In this document: piece by piece, positions 28,266 through 37,450 of the stretch | Position numbering within the stretch: position 1 is the stretch's first letter | How the letters are laid out: each line of letters starts with the position of its first letter | DNA from: Agarophyton chilense | Taxonomy: Eukaryota > Rhodophyta > Florideophyceae > Gracilariales > Gracilariaceae | Length of the DNA stretch: 64,000 bases | Reading direction: 5' to 3' | Assembly: GCA_030374765.1 (NCBI GenBank) | Contig: JARGXX010000099.1 | Location: 1,674,001-1,738,000 of the forward strand | Program-made: the position numbers and the translations under genes | Notes under the pieces: generated by a model | Databases searched by the model: none | Seen by the model: only the letters and a program-made list of their open reading frames with translations | What the model was told of the DNA's origin: nothing

Positions 28266-29135
28266 TTAAATCTGTGAGCCGACTAGGTCAAACAGGGAGG
28301 CAGGGTCTTTAGTTACGGTGCCGTCCCCTTTGGGTCTAGCTGCAAGATCCATGGCTTTGTTCTTTGCATTGGGGGCGAGAAGTGCAGAGACTACAACACG
28401 TGCAACATCGCCGCGTGGAATTGTACACTGACCCCTTTCGAACACTGAGAACAACTCATCATTTCGTCCGACAACAAGTTCTCTCTCTTGCTCCTGTTCG
28501 CTGGACAAGCCGGCGGGATTGATTATTGTGTAGGAAATACCTGACTCTATTAGATAGAGTTCTGCTTTCCTCTTAAATCTTAAAATGTTTCCGTTGCCAA
28601 TACGATTGAGAGGATTGTTGTCTTCTGTGCTTCCCATGGACCCCACCATTATGACGTGTTTGAGGCCGAGACGAATAGCTAAGTCGATCTGGTTCTTCGC
28701 ACCGATCCAGTCGACCAACTCCGGGGTGCCATCCGGGTCGTATCTGAACTGAGGTGGAGTGCCCTCCGGGGCGGGAATAATCCTTGGTATAGCGCTTGTG
28801 AGAATTATGAGGGCTTGCTTTGCGGTGAAAGGCTGTTGTAGCGTTTCGGGCTTTGTAATGTCTCCTTTAACTAAGTTTTCTGTGGGCGGCAACACTTGGC
28901 TGGCAGCTTGCACATCGCGTACCAAGCCCGTGACGGAGTAGTCGGATGGGTGTGATTGTAATTTTTCAAAAACTAGGCGGCCGGTACGACCGGCTGCTCC
29001 GGTGAGGATGACGTTGAGAGTCATTGTTGTGGGGCAACGGTGATGGGGTTGAAGAGGTAGACAGGGTTTGGTGCAGCGGTTCGAGAACGATGTCGGTGCA
29101 CAGGTTGGAAGCGGTGTGGAGACTATAAAAGCCAT
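28266..29135 (-). CDS. Atypical short-chain dehydrogenase/reductase, probably plastid
   Basis: 289 aa from ATG 29135; the upstream frame to 29318 looks non-coding. The first ~37 residues are rich in Ser/Thr/Pro with few acids, like a plastid transit peptide. Then comes the Rossmann motif 'GAAGRTGR' in 'NVILTGAAGRTGRLVFEKL'. The following 'GLVRDV', 'GDITKPETL', 'KHVIMVGSMG' and 'YTIINPAGL' are typical of NAD(P)-binding atypical SDRs of the NmrA-like, At5g02240/At2g37660 type. The substrate is unknown. Location is inferred from composition only. Confidence 0.85.
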   Translation of the reverse strand: MAFIVSTPLPTCAPTSFSNRCTKPCLPLQPHHRCPTTMTLNVILTGAAGRTGRLVFEKLQSHPSDYSVTGLVRDVQAASQVLPPTENLVKGDITKPETLQQPFTAKQALIILTSAIPRIIPAPEGTPPQFRYDPDGTPELVDWIGAKNQIDLAIRLGLKHVIMVGSMGSTEDNNPLNRIGNGNILRFKRKAELYLIESGISYTIINPAGLSSEQEQERELVVGRNDELFSVFERGQCTIPRGDVARVVVSALLAPNAKNKAMDLAARPKGDGTVTKDPASLFDLVGSQI

Positions 29136-29982
29136 GGCGAGGGTTGCAGAGGGTAGGAAAACGGTTTGTGACAGGGCGAAAACGGCGAAGGCAAAGAAAT
29201 GCGGCGGATTGTCGTGGTTGAAAACGCAACAAATGCGAGTGTGCGTGAAGCGGGGGCGATCTCGGACGCAGAGTGGAGCATTGGGGAGGGTTGAGGGTTG
29301 TTGCGGTGGCATGCGCATATGCGCGCTTGGGATGTGTGGGTGGAAGACATGCTCAGATCGTGCTTACAGTGTGGATCTGCGCGTGGCACGGTTGTGCCGC
29401 ATGTCGCACAAGTGCGCGATCGCAATGAGCAAAGACTACAGCACTTGGGAAATGCGTCCGTACCGCAGATGGTTTGGGTTAAAGCTCGCGATCTGCTCGC
29501 CAAGTTGAACAGAAGAAAGCGACGCTGAGGCGTGTGGGCGCGGAGAAGTACAGGCCCCTCCTTGGGTTAAGCTACAAGTTGGTAGCCAAATTCGCAGAAT
29601 CGAATCGCCGCGCGCGATGTGCATCATGCTGACGATGGGTGACGGGGGCCTAGGGCGGTGTGCCAGATGCCGCTGTTTCTCACGGCCTGTGAGCGGCCAA
29701 CACGTTGCACGGCGCGCGCCTTGCGAGAGCTATCTTTTTGCAAACACTCGCAACTCACACCCTCCAACTGAAACACCCCGCAATCAACGCCGCTATGAAC
29801 TGAGCGCTGGGCCGTTTTTGTCCTTTCGCACTTCTTGCTCGGTGCACTCGCTTAGTATATCTACCATTTCCTCTGCCGGCTTGGAAGCGGCGTTTCCGTC
29901 GGCTAGTCTTCTTCTTCATCGTTTGGCTTGCTTCGCTATCACACCAGCTCCCGTTGCCGCGCCATTCACATACTGATCAGAC
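29136..29982. other. Divergent intergenic region upstream of SDR and metacaspase genes
   Basis: About 850 bp without a supported gene. Several overlapping short frames occur on both strands and none carries a motif. It should contain the promoters of both divergent genes. 'TATAAAA' on the plus strand at 29124-29130 lies next to the SDR start but is in the wrong orientation for it. Confidence 0.45.
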
Positions 29983-31452
29983 ATGGGCAAGTACGCTGTC
30001 ATAATCGGCATCAACTACGTCAACAACCCGGAGGCAGCTCGTAAGTGATCATGCTCTCTTTTCTCCATCATTACTGCGATTTGAGTTTTCTCTTGCATTG
30101 CATCACTCTCTAACTTTATCAATTCTCAATTGCCAGTCAAGGGTTGCTGCAATGACGCACGACTCATGTACGATCTTGTACGAAGCAAGGGCTTTGAGGA
30201 GGAAAACATAAAGATGCTTGTGGATGATGATGACAGTTGCGACATGCCCAACCAGAAGAACGTTAAAAAAGCCCTAGACTGGCTTTGCTCCGATCGCGAA
30301 GACGGCGACGTGATCTTCATGCATTTCAGCGGACACGGAACGCAGGTACCGGCCGATGATGATGACGTCGAGATTGACAATCTCGATGAAGCCATCGTTT
30401 TGGACCAACTCTTCTTGATGGCTGATGATGATCTCAAACAGTTCTTTTCAAAGCTTCCGAGTGGTGTCAATGCCACCGTTGTCACTGATTGTTGCCACTC
30501 TGGATCCATGCTAGATGGAACCGAGGTCGCCATCGAAGGCGCAAAGGATGACGACAGTGCCGCCCCGCAACATGAGAGCTCTTCACTGCTTAGCATCCTG
30601 GGTGGAAGTAGGGGATATGAAGTAGCCCACTCGGCACGCTCGCTTCCAATTTCTACCATTTGCAACGTCATGTCTCAGAAGCTCGGAAAACCTGTCGAGC
30701 CTACTAGCTCAGGAGTCAATGGCGCGATGGCGCAGGTCTTTGGAGGCACTGCTGGCAAGCTCATGATGAAGTTTGCTTTGCAGCAGCTCAAGAAACAGGA
30801 GGGCCAATCTAGTAATCCTATCTTTGGCATGCTGGGCTCTGTTTTGTCCAGCAAGATGTCCGCTGCGGGAGGAAACTCATCTTATTCTGGCGGCGGTGGT
30901 CACTCTAGTGGCGGGCACTCTGGCGGTGGCGGTGGTAATCCGCTCTCCTCTCTCTTGGGTGGATCGGCCGGTGGTCTTGTTGGCTCCTTGATGGGCGGGG
31001 GAGGTGGTGGTTCTTCTGGCGGCAACCCACTGTCCTCCTTCCTTGGTGGTGGCGGCGGTGGTAGTGGTGGTGGCGCTGCGCAGCATTCCTCCTCTCAGTC
31101 GGGTGATCCTGTGGGAATGCTCTCCGGATTAATGGGTGGTCTTGGTCTTGAGGCCCAGACCGAACCAGGGGCGCCGCAATACAATCCTTCTCACCAGCCC
31201 ATGACACCAGACGTATGCACACTTATCACCGGTTGTCAGGCAAGCGAGACCAGCGCTGATGTGCGTCCTCCCGGCGGAGATGCTTTCGGCGCCTTGACAA
31301 AAACGCTTACAACAGTGCATGAGAAAAACCCGGAGATATCCTACTATGACCTGGTTTCTGAAGTGCGCAGGGAGTTGTCAAAGGGCGGTTTCGCCCAGAA
31401 TCCTTGTTTGGAATGTTCTGACACGAAGGCTAGGGATGTGTTTATTTGCTGA
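29983..31452 (+). CDS. Metacaspase, type II-like, with Gly-rich linker (2 exons)
   Basis: Metacaspases are Arg/Lys-specific, often calcium-dependent cysteine proteases. Exon 1 is 29983-30040, the intron 30041-30136 (96 bp, GTAAGT...TTGCCAG), exon 2 30137-31452. Joining them gives 457 aa and a good start, 'KYAVIIGINYVNNPEAALKG', the family N-terminus. The p20 catalytic His is in 'HFSGHGTQ' (His86) and the Cys in 'TDCCHSG' (Cys139). There is no N-terminal prodomain, and a long linker precedes the p10-like part ('LITGCQASETSADVRPPGG' to the end), as in type II. The linker (about 270-365) is extremely Gly/Ser-rich with repeated 'GGNPLSS' units, which is unusual. Autoprocessing in the linker is expected from the family, not seen. 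Confidence 0.9.
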
Positions 31453-32313
31453 GAAATCCTAGTGGGTCGTTTTGAGTGCAGCAGTGATGAATCGTGCAGA
31501 GGTCGTGAAGGGTCTTCTCCATTGCCCCTGTGAATAGTCCAGTAAAACATTGGGTGCGCCACGACGCGAGAAAACGTTTAAGTCCGCAAGATTGAACCAC
31601 TCGGTCTTTATTCCTTGATTCCCCAAGAGATTGAACTCTTTTTCTTCGACTATGCATTTCTGAATTACACTCTTGACGTTGCGCAAGATAATACCGCGTC
31701 AATCGCCACAGATGGCTTCCGGGTATGATTTCTTCCATCGAATCGATTCAAATGAATTCTTTCGCGAACGTGCAACAGTTTTGTCGACGCGATCCATGCG
31801 GAAGCTTGGGTTCCCAACAAGGCTAATCCAGGGTCACGTGAGTTATCATTCACGCTGGCTGTCGCATCCTGTAGGGAAAAGATTGGGACACGAGATTGAC
31901 GACGTCAGTCTGAGAGGGTAGCAATAGTGTTGGTACTTCCTTGTACAATAGACAGGAAACATCGAAACTATTGCTACTCTTGGTTGCCAGAAGAACCTGG
32001 CAGATATCTGTGGAGAGATGAAGACAAAGAGCTGTGCCGGAATTACAACGCAGTTTCAATATGCTGTTTTTGGCAAGCCAATGGCATGCCAAACGGCCGA
32101 CCGAACCAATGAAGTGAAAATGTTTTGGATATATGGTCTCGAATGGTGTGGGTGGGCAAATCGATGAGATTCTCAGCCATCGCAAATCTGCAAGCGCCCT
32201 TTGCACCTCGATCCCACCCATCTTCACCGGGCTTCTCTTCGACTCTACACTGCGTTTAGACTTTTCGAGGCGGCAATTGTTCCATCCGAGAGCTCGTACT
32301 GGAGTGGAACATC
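31453..32313. other. Intergenic region, nothing recognised
   Basis: About 860 bp between the metacaspase and S-formylglutathione hydrolase genes. Frames of 60-125 codons occur on both strands without motifs. Confidence 0.45.
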
Positions 32314-33250
32314 ATGACAGGATTCGACATAAAGACCCTTTCCACCACAAAAGCGTTCGGTTGCGCAATAACTCGCTGCAGCCATGTGTCTCCAACTTTG
32401 AAAGGTCTCACCGCTACCTTTTCGGTGATTCTCCCGCCGTTTCAACGACAACCTGTTCTGTACTGGTTATCCGGGTTAACGTGCACTGATCAAAACTTTG
32501 TGACAAAGGCAGGGGCAGGGCAATACGCGTACGCCAACAAAGTAGTGCTGATTTGTCCTGACACCTCTCCTCGTGGTGCCGGGGCTCCGGGTGAAGAAGA
32601 CAGCTGGGATTTTGGTACCGGTGCTGGGTTTTATGTTAATGCGATCCAAGATGGCTTTGAGCACTATCAAATGCACGACTATGTCGTGTCGGAGCTTCCA
32701 AAAGTAATCAAAGAGCTTCTTGGTGACAAAGTTGACTCGGATAAGCGTTCCCTATTCGGGCATTCAATGGGTGGAATGGGGGCCCTGTCTTTGGCGTTTC
32801 GTAATCCTGGCGTTTATAAATCAGTGTCAGCTTTCTCCCCGATATCGAACCCAATGCTTTGTCCATGGGGCAAGAAATGCTTTGGACGCTATTTGGGAGA
32901 AGAAACGGAGAAATGGAAACGCTATGATCCGACTGAGCTCGTCCTGGCTAATGGGGCCAGTTTTAATTCCATTCTTATTCACCAGGGCGATGCCGACGAG
33001 TTCCTTGAGACTCAGTTGATGCCCGGCAACTTTGTCCAGGCGTGCGACAAGGTGGGACAGAAAGTAAGGCATGCATTCAGTACTAGAATAACAAAACTTT
33101 ACAAAATATGGCTAACTCTTTGTTTACTTTCCGCTGCTTTTGAAAAAGGTTGAGCTTGTTATGGCAGATGGCTACGACCACTCGTACTATTTCATCCAGA
33201 CATTTGTTGGAAAGCACATCGAATTCCACGCTGCAGCGCTGTGCAAATAG
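32314..33250 (+). CDS. ESD: S-formylglutathione hydrolase (esterase D), 2 exons
   Basis: It hydrolyses S-formylglutathione to formate and glutathione, the last step of glutathione-dependent formaldehyde detoxification; normally cytosolic. Exon 1 is 32314-33063, the intron 33064-33148 (85 bp, GTAAGG...AAAAAG), exon 2 33149-33250. The joined product is 283 aa, essentially the size of human ESD (282). The catalytic triad is visible: Ser151 in 'FGHSMGGMGA', Asp226 in 'HQGDADEF', His261 in 'GYDHSYYFI', the last supplied by exon 2. 'WLSGLTCTDQNF' (oxyanion-hole region) and 'PDTSPRG' are also typical. Without the intron the protein would lack its His, which confirms the splice model. Confidence 0.95.
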
Positions 33251-33993
33251 ACTAGGCGAGGCAGGTAACCCGATCATTGAATCAAGCACTATTATGTTAT
33301 TGGGGTTGCTACACATCGCTTGAGCACCAGCTTCTGCTGAGCAAGTCTCTTAGTGAGGGGGAGGGGTGAGGCAGCGCGTAGCGTCGTAGGGACTCGGAGG
33401 ACAAACGCAAGACTATAGCAGCGTGTGCAGAGCAAAAGAGGACATTCACACACACCAATCTCGAGAGAGTTGCTTGATGCAAGCGCACTGTGACGATTTT
33501 ATAGGGTACTTACTTTGTAGGCGGGACAAGTAGGTCGCCAAAGAGTGCCCTGAGGGCCTTGGCCGAGAGAGGTTATCGGTTCACCCTGGTGTCGCAGGGT
33601 ATTGTACAGTGTAGCTGTACCAGTTAGATCAGATGCAAGGGCAGGCACATGCTGTGTAGCTGTGTATTCTTCCAACCCAGCAATAGAGATGGGCTAAGTT
33701 AACATCTCTAGCTAGCTACTAGCTGGAGAGAGAGTTCAAAAAAGGTTTCCATTTTGCCCCGCCGGAAATGGGCAATGCGCATCCCTCCGCCCTCAGCGTC
33801 AGAAACAGGGCCATGGCTCACTTTTCCTTCAACGTGTTTGGCATTCAAAGCTACTGAGGACGAAGTGGATGTTGCTGAGTGATGCGTGCGTGCGCGCGTG
33901 TACGTACGTACGGGTCGTACGGTACGGCGCGCTGCTGGAGAACAAGGGCGCATGCAGAGCAGCAGTTGTGCACGCGAGAAAGGAGCACTGGCG
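33251..33993. other. Intergenic region, nothing recognised
   Basis: About 740 bp. It contains short CTAGCTAGC-type palindromic runs near 33706-33724 and alternating CGTACGTACG near 33900. Open frames at the right side are upstream extensions of the next gene and its shadows. Confidence 0.4.
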
Positions 33994-35421
33994 ATGAAAG
34001 TGCTACATCGTTCGCGGCTTTGTAGGGTGAAAGCATGCATAACTGTCATTCTTTTGGTTGCAGTGGGGACGGCGCAGGCTCAAAGCGCGAATCCGCCACC
34101 GGCTGACCCGCCGCCTGAGCTTGAAGAGGGGCACTCCATTTTTGCTCTTTCGATGAGCTTTACGTCTTCGAAGCTCGGGTTTTCGATTGACGTTGTAAAC
34201 GCGGCAAGGTTTCTTCTTTCAGAAAACGTTGGAATACCACTGGAGAAGTGGGTGTACACGCATGGCTTGGTGGTGGATAGCGCCAAACTGTTGTTCCTCA
34301 TCAAGCTTCAAGTGGTTGTGCCGACACAAGTTGCGAGCGAAAAGGAAGCAGAAGCGAAAGATTTCATCAACAGCGGCCAACTGGACGAGGAGTTTTCTAA
34401 GTTGGGACTGGTGGACATGCAGTTCAGAGTGACCAACGCCGAGGCGGGTGCGAGCGAGGTGAGCCTTTCGCCGCCAACACAGCCCGACCTGAAAGAGCTG
34501 GTGGATGAGTGGCCCAGCATTGCAGAGGGGGAGGAGTTTTCGCAACTATTGGACTTGTACGTGCAGTCGCCGGAAATACTGTTCCCGCCTGTGCTGAAGG
34601 ATGCTATGCTGTGGTTTATTGCGAATTGGACGGAAACACTGACCGAGCCCGCAAGCTGGTACATGCCTGAACTGGCAGTGCTCAACTCGACGCGCGGCGA
34701 GTACATTGCCAGTTTGGTGCACGTGGGGGGCGAAAACGAAACGGAGGCTGTCGTAGAGGGTGGGGCGGCGTATGTTGCTCGCGGGGGGCTTTCGCAGGCG
34801 ATAGGCGACAGCGGGGCGCGCGGGGTGAACATTAGTGTGCTGCCCAAAGTGGAGGTGGTAGGGGCGGAAGAGGAGGTGGCCAGAGATGGAGACGAGATTG
34901 GGGTGGATTTGTTGTTGAGGATGTCAGCACCGGTGAGCGGGATCACGAAGGAGGTGGTGGCGATATTAAAGGCGTCGTTCGCAGCTGCGACGAACACATC
35001 GGAAGGGGCGTGGTGGCTGGCGTACGCGGCGCCGGAGGTTGAGGAAAACGAGAATGGACCGTTCATGGTGGACGTAGGCGTGGTGGTGGGCAAGAAGCAG
35101 AGACTGGAGACGGTTCGATTGGTGGCGGGGGTGGTGCGGTCTAGAGCGGTGGACCACGCGTTGTGGGCGTCCGGGCGCACAGACGTGGTGGTGCGGCTAC
35201 GACCGCGACTGACGGCGTTCAAATCGAACGGGAGCGGGGGCAGGGCAATCCGGTCGACGGCGGCGACGGTGGCGGCGAGCATCGGCGGGATGGTGGTGGT
35301 GTTTGCGATCGGGGCGGGCATACTGTGCTTGCTGCCGCGGGAGGGCAACTTTGGGCCGGTGCGCAGTTTCCTTGGGCAGGCTGAGAAGAAGAGCGGGCGG
35401 GTGTGGCGGTTTGGGCGGTGA
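33994..35421 (+). CDS. Putative type I membrane protein, unknown function
   Basis: 475 aa from ATG 33994, chosen because it puts a signal peptide first ('ACITVILLVAVGTAQAQS', about 12-29); in-frame ATGs at 33886 and 33952 would bury it. A long acidic extracellular or luminal domain follows, with several N-glycosylation sequons ('NWT', 'NST', 'NET', 'NIS', 'NTS'). One membrane helix lies near the C-terminus ('SIGGMVVVFAIGAGILCLL', about 430-448), then a short basic tail. I recognise no family. It converges on the TMEM53-like gene with a 30-bp gap. Confidence 0.7.
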   Translation: MKVLHRSRLCRVKACITVILLVAVGTAQAQSANPPPADPPPELEEGHSIFALSMSFTSSKLGFSIDVVNAARFLLSENVGIPLEKWVYTHGLVVDSAKLLFLIKLQVVVPTQVASEKEAEAKDFINSGQLDEEFSKLGLVDMQFRVTNAEAGASEVSLSPPTQPDLKELVDEWPSIAEGEEFSQLLDLYVQSPEILFPPVLKDAMLWFIANWTETLTEPASWYMPELAVLNSTRGEYIASLVHVGGENETEAVVEGGAAYVARGGLSQAIGDSGARGVNISVLPKVEVVGAEEEVARDGDEIGVDLLLRMSAPVSGITKEVVAILKASFAAATNTSEGAWWLAYAAPEVEENENGPFMVDVGVVVGKKQRLETVRLVAGVVRSRAVDHALWASGRTDVVVRLRPRLTAFKSNGSGGRAIRSTAATVAASIGGMVVVFAIGAGILCLLPREGNFGPVRSFLGQAEKKSGRVWRFGR

Positions 35422-35451
35422 GGGCGGCGACGTAATGCGGAGCGGGGGGCG

Positions 35452-36387
35452 TCACAGTTTGTAGAGGCCCGATTGATGTTGTTGTTGGTGTTGTTGGGGA
35501 GGCAGGGGGGGCAGTTGCCAGAGCGGGGCGTTGTTTCGGGCGCGCCAGGCGTTGATACCCCAGTGGTTGAGGGCGCGAATGACGTCTACGTACTTCTCCG
35601 GGTGCTTGCGGAGGATTAGGACGTGATCGGCGTCGGGGACGCGCCAAACGCGGGCGTCGACGCCGCGGGCCTTGCGGAGGTGGATGAGGGCGTGCAGGGC
35701 GTCAGGGTCGAGCAAGGGGTCGGCGGCGGAGTAGATGTACTGCTCAGGACAGAGATAGGAGGCGCGGGTGAGGTCGCGCCAGAAGACGACCGGGAGGTCG
35801 ACGATAAAGACGCGCTGCAGCCAGGATAGCAGGGCGACGACGGCGAAGAGCAGGTTGAAGAGCAGGCCCGGGCGGACGGCAAAGGCGCGCGAAAGGGCGG
35901 CGGCTGCGGCGTGGACGTGCATATAGCACGGGGCAGAGTCGAAGACGACGGCAGCGATGGCGTGCTTGCAGGTGTTGACGACGATCTGGTCGTCGGGGCG
36001 GAGCAGGTGCGGGCCGTGGGCGGCGAAGAAGCGGGAGAGGTGCGGGGACAGGGTGGCGCCGGCGTTGGAGAACTTGTGGAAGACGACACCGCCGGCGGTA
36101 AGGCGCGGGTCGGCGGAGAGGATGCGCAGGACGGAGAGCAGGAAGTTTGCGCTGGCGAGCGGGCGCATGGCGAAGACGACGGAGGGCGGAGTGACGAGGG
36201 CGACGGTGTTGTAGCGCATGGCCTCGTAGATGGCGGCGTACTTTGCGAGGTTGTTGAGGGAGGCGCCAAGCCAGCCGACGAGGACGGCGGTGGGGGCGGC
36301 GGCGGCGGCGGAGGCGGCGGCGGGGATGCGGATGCGCACGGGGTGGCCGGTGTTTGTCTTCTTGTGATACTGCTCGACGGGGTGCAT
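35452..36387 (-). CDS. TMEM53/DUF829-family alpha/beta-hydrolase-like protein
   Basis: 311 aa from ATG 36387 ('MHPVEQYHKKT'). The upstream frame to 36501 is a Pro/Ser low-complexity extension produced by a G-rich tract and is unlikely to be translated. Family features are a leading strand 'TAVLVGWLGASLNNLAKYAA', 'VVFHKFSNAGAT' (in place of a classical nucleophile elbow), 'VFDSAPCYMH', 'YIYSAADPLL' and 'VPDADHVLILRKHPEKYV'. Homologues include nuclear-envelope TMEM53 and many plant and algal DUF829 proteins whose chemistry is largely unknown. A hydrophobic segment (about 195-215) could anchor it in a membrane. Confidence 0.82.
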   Translation of the reverse strand: MHPVEQYHKKTNTGHPVRIRIPAAASAAAAAPTAVLVGWLGASLNNLAKYAAIYEAMRYNTVALVTPPSVVFAMRPLASANFLLSVLRILSADPRLTAGGVVFHKFSNAGATLSPHLSRFFAAHGPHLLRPDDQIVVNTCKHAIAAVVFDSAPCYMHVHAAAAALSRAFAVRPGLLFNLLFAVVALLSWLQRVFIVDLPVVFWRDLTRASYLCPEQYIYSAADPLLDPDALHALIHLRKARGVDARVWRVPDADHVLILRKHPEKYVDVIRALNHWGINAWRARNNAPLWQLPPLPPQQHQQQHQSGLYKL

Positions 36388-36949
36388 GGCGGGGAGCGGA
36401 AGGGAGGGAGGGAGGGAGAGGGGGTGGGAAATGGGGGGTGGGGGGGGGGGGGGTATGGGGAACGGGGAATGGGAAGGGGGAGAAGGAGTGGGGGCACGCA
36501 CATATTCTCCAAACGCTATATCGCCAAATATTTGACGCTCTGCAGATATTATTCAGGACAACGTAAAGCCAAACCAAATTCTACATGCACACACACACAT
36601 GTCAGCACGCAGACTATACAGTCCCCGAAAATTGAAACGCAATAACGCCACCCAACGCATTGTTTGGCACCTCCGTCCGAAAGGCTTTTATTCATAGTGC
36701 CTTAAACATGTGATCATATCTTGCTATCCCATTCAGCTTTGGCACCCAAGCATAAAACAATACATACACCCCAACAAAGACCACGAAATTACAACGCGCA
36801 CAAATATGTCACAAGCACAAAACATTATTTTATCATTACTTTGTAGCATCGCCCTTTTCATCAATGACAGCTTAAAGTCGCCTCTAAATACTGTGCTACA
36901 ATTTCATTAAGCTGGAGCAATTACTTTTCATACTTCTACAATAGTTTCC
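36388..36949. other. Intergenic region with G-rich tract
   Basis: It contains a strong G-run on the plus strand (about 36412-36470, one run of 14 G) directly upstream of the DUF829 gene, then AT-rich DNA with a short (CA)n run near 36588-36600. No gene seen. Confidence 0.5.
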
Positions 36950-37450
36950 TTCAATTATTTTACACTTTAAAACTGCCTGTAGCCAGCATAAACTTTCTTT
37001 GCCATTTCACCCCACACATTCTCAAGTATATTGTAATCCGGAGACTTGGCAGGCCAAGGTAGAGTCAGTACACCATACTGTAGTAGCCAATTTCGCGTGT
37101 ATTTTTCAGTATGAATGGAAGAATTGTTTGTTTTAAATACACGTAAACGATTCTCAAAACACATCCACAACAAGAGCATTGACCCCGTCTGTAAAAAAAA
37201 GAAATGCTTGTCCGAATTTTGATCACCACTAGTATTTATAAGCTCGGAAATACCATAAAACAATTTAGCTCCCCAAACCATAACCAAAGCACCACCACTT
37301 TTGCGAGTACAAAATGCCAATAAAAAGAAACACCATCTAAGCCTTCCAGAGTTAACATGTTTTCATCATAAAAAAAACTGACATCCAAAATGGGTCGCTT
37401 TTGGTATGTTCAGAGGTGCCTATTAAAAGCACCTCTCCTTGTGACTTTTT
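36950..37450 (-). mobile_element. Tc1/mariner transposase remnant (C-terminal half)
   Basis: The minus-strand frame 37320-36967 (112 codons) reads as the C-terminal half of a Tc1/mariner transposase: 'ALVMVWGA', 'NNSSIHTEKYTRNWLLQ' and 'LPWPAKSPDYNILENVWGEM'. Just upstream, in another frame (about 37330-37400), are 'FFYDEN' (first Asp region) and 'LEGLDGVSFYWH'. The second catalytic Asp, expected in QQDNSSIH, is replaced by Asn. The N-terminal DNA-binding part is missing and I did not find terminal repeats. This is a dead fragment unrelated in detail to the one at 5340-6472. Confidence 0.75.

Noticed and set aside
35744-36577. Pro/Arg-rich frames opposite and overlapping the DUF829 gene
   Set aside because: Shadows of a GC-rich gene and a G-run; no conserved motifs.
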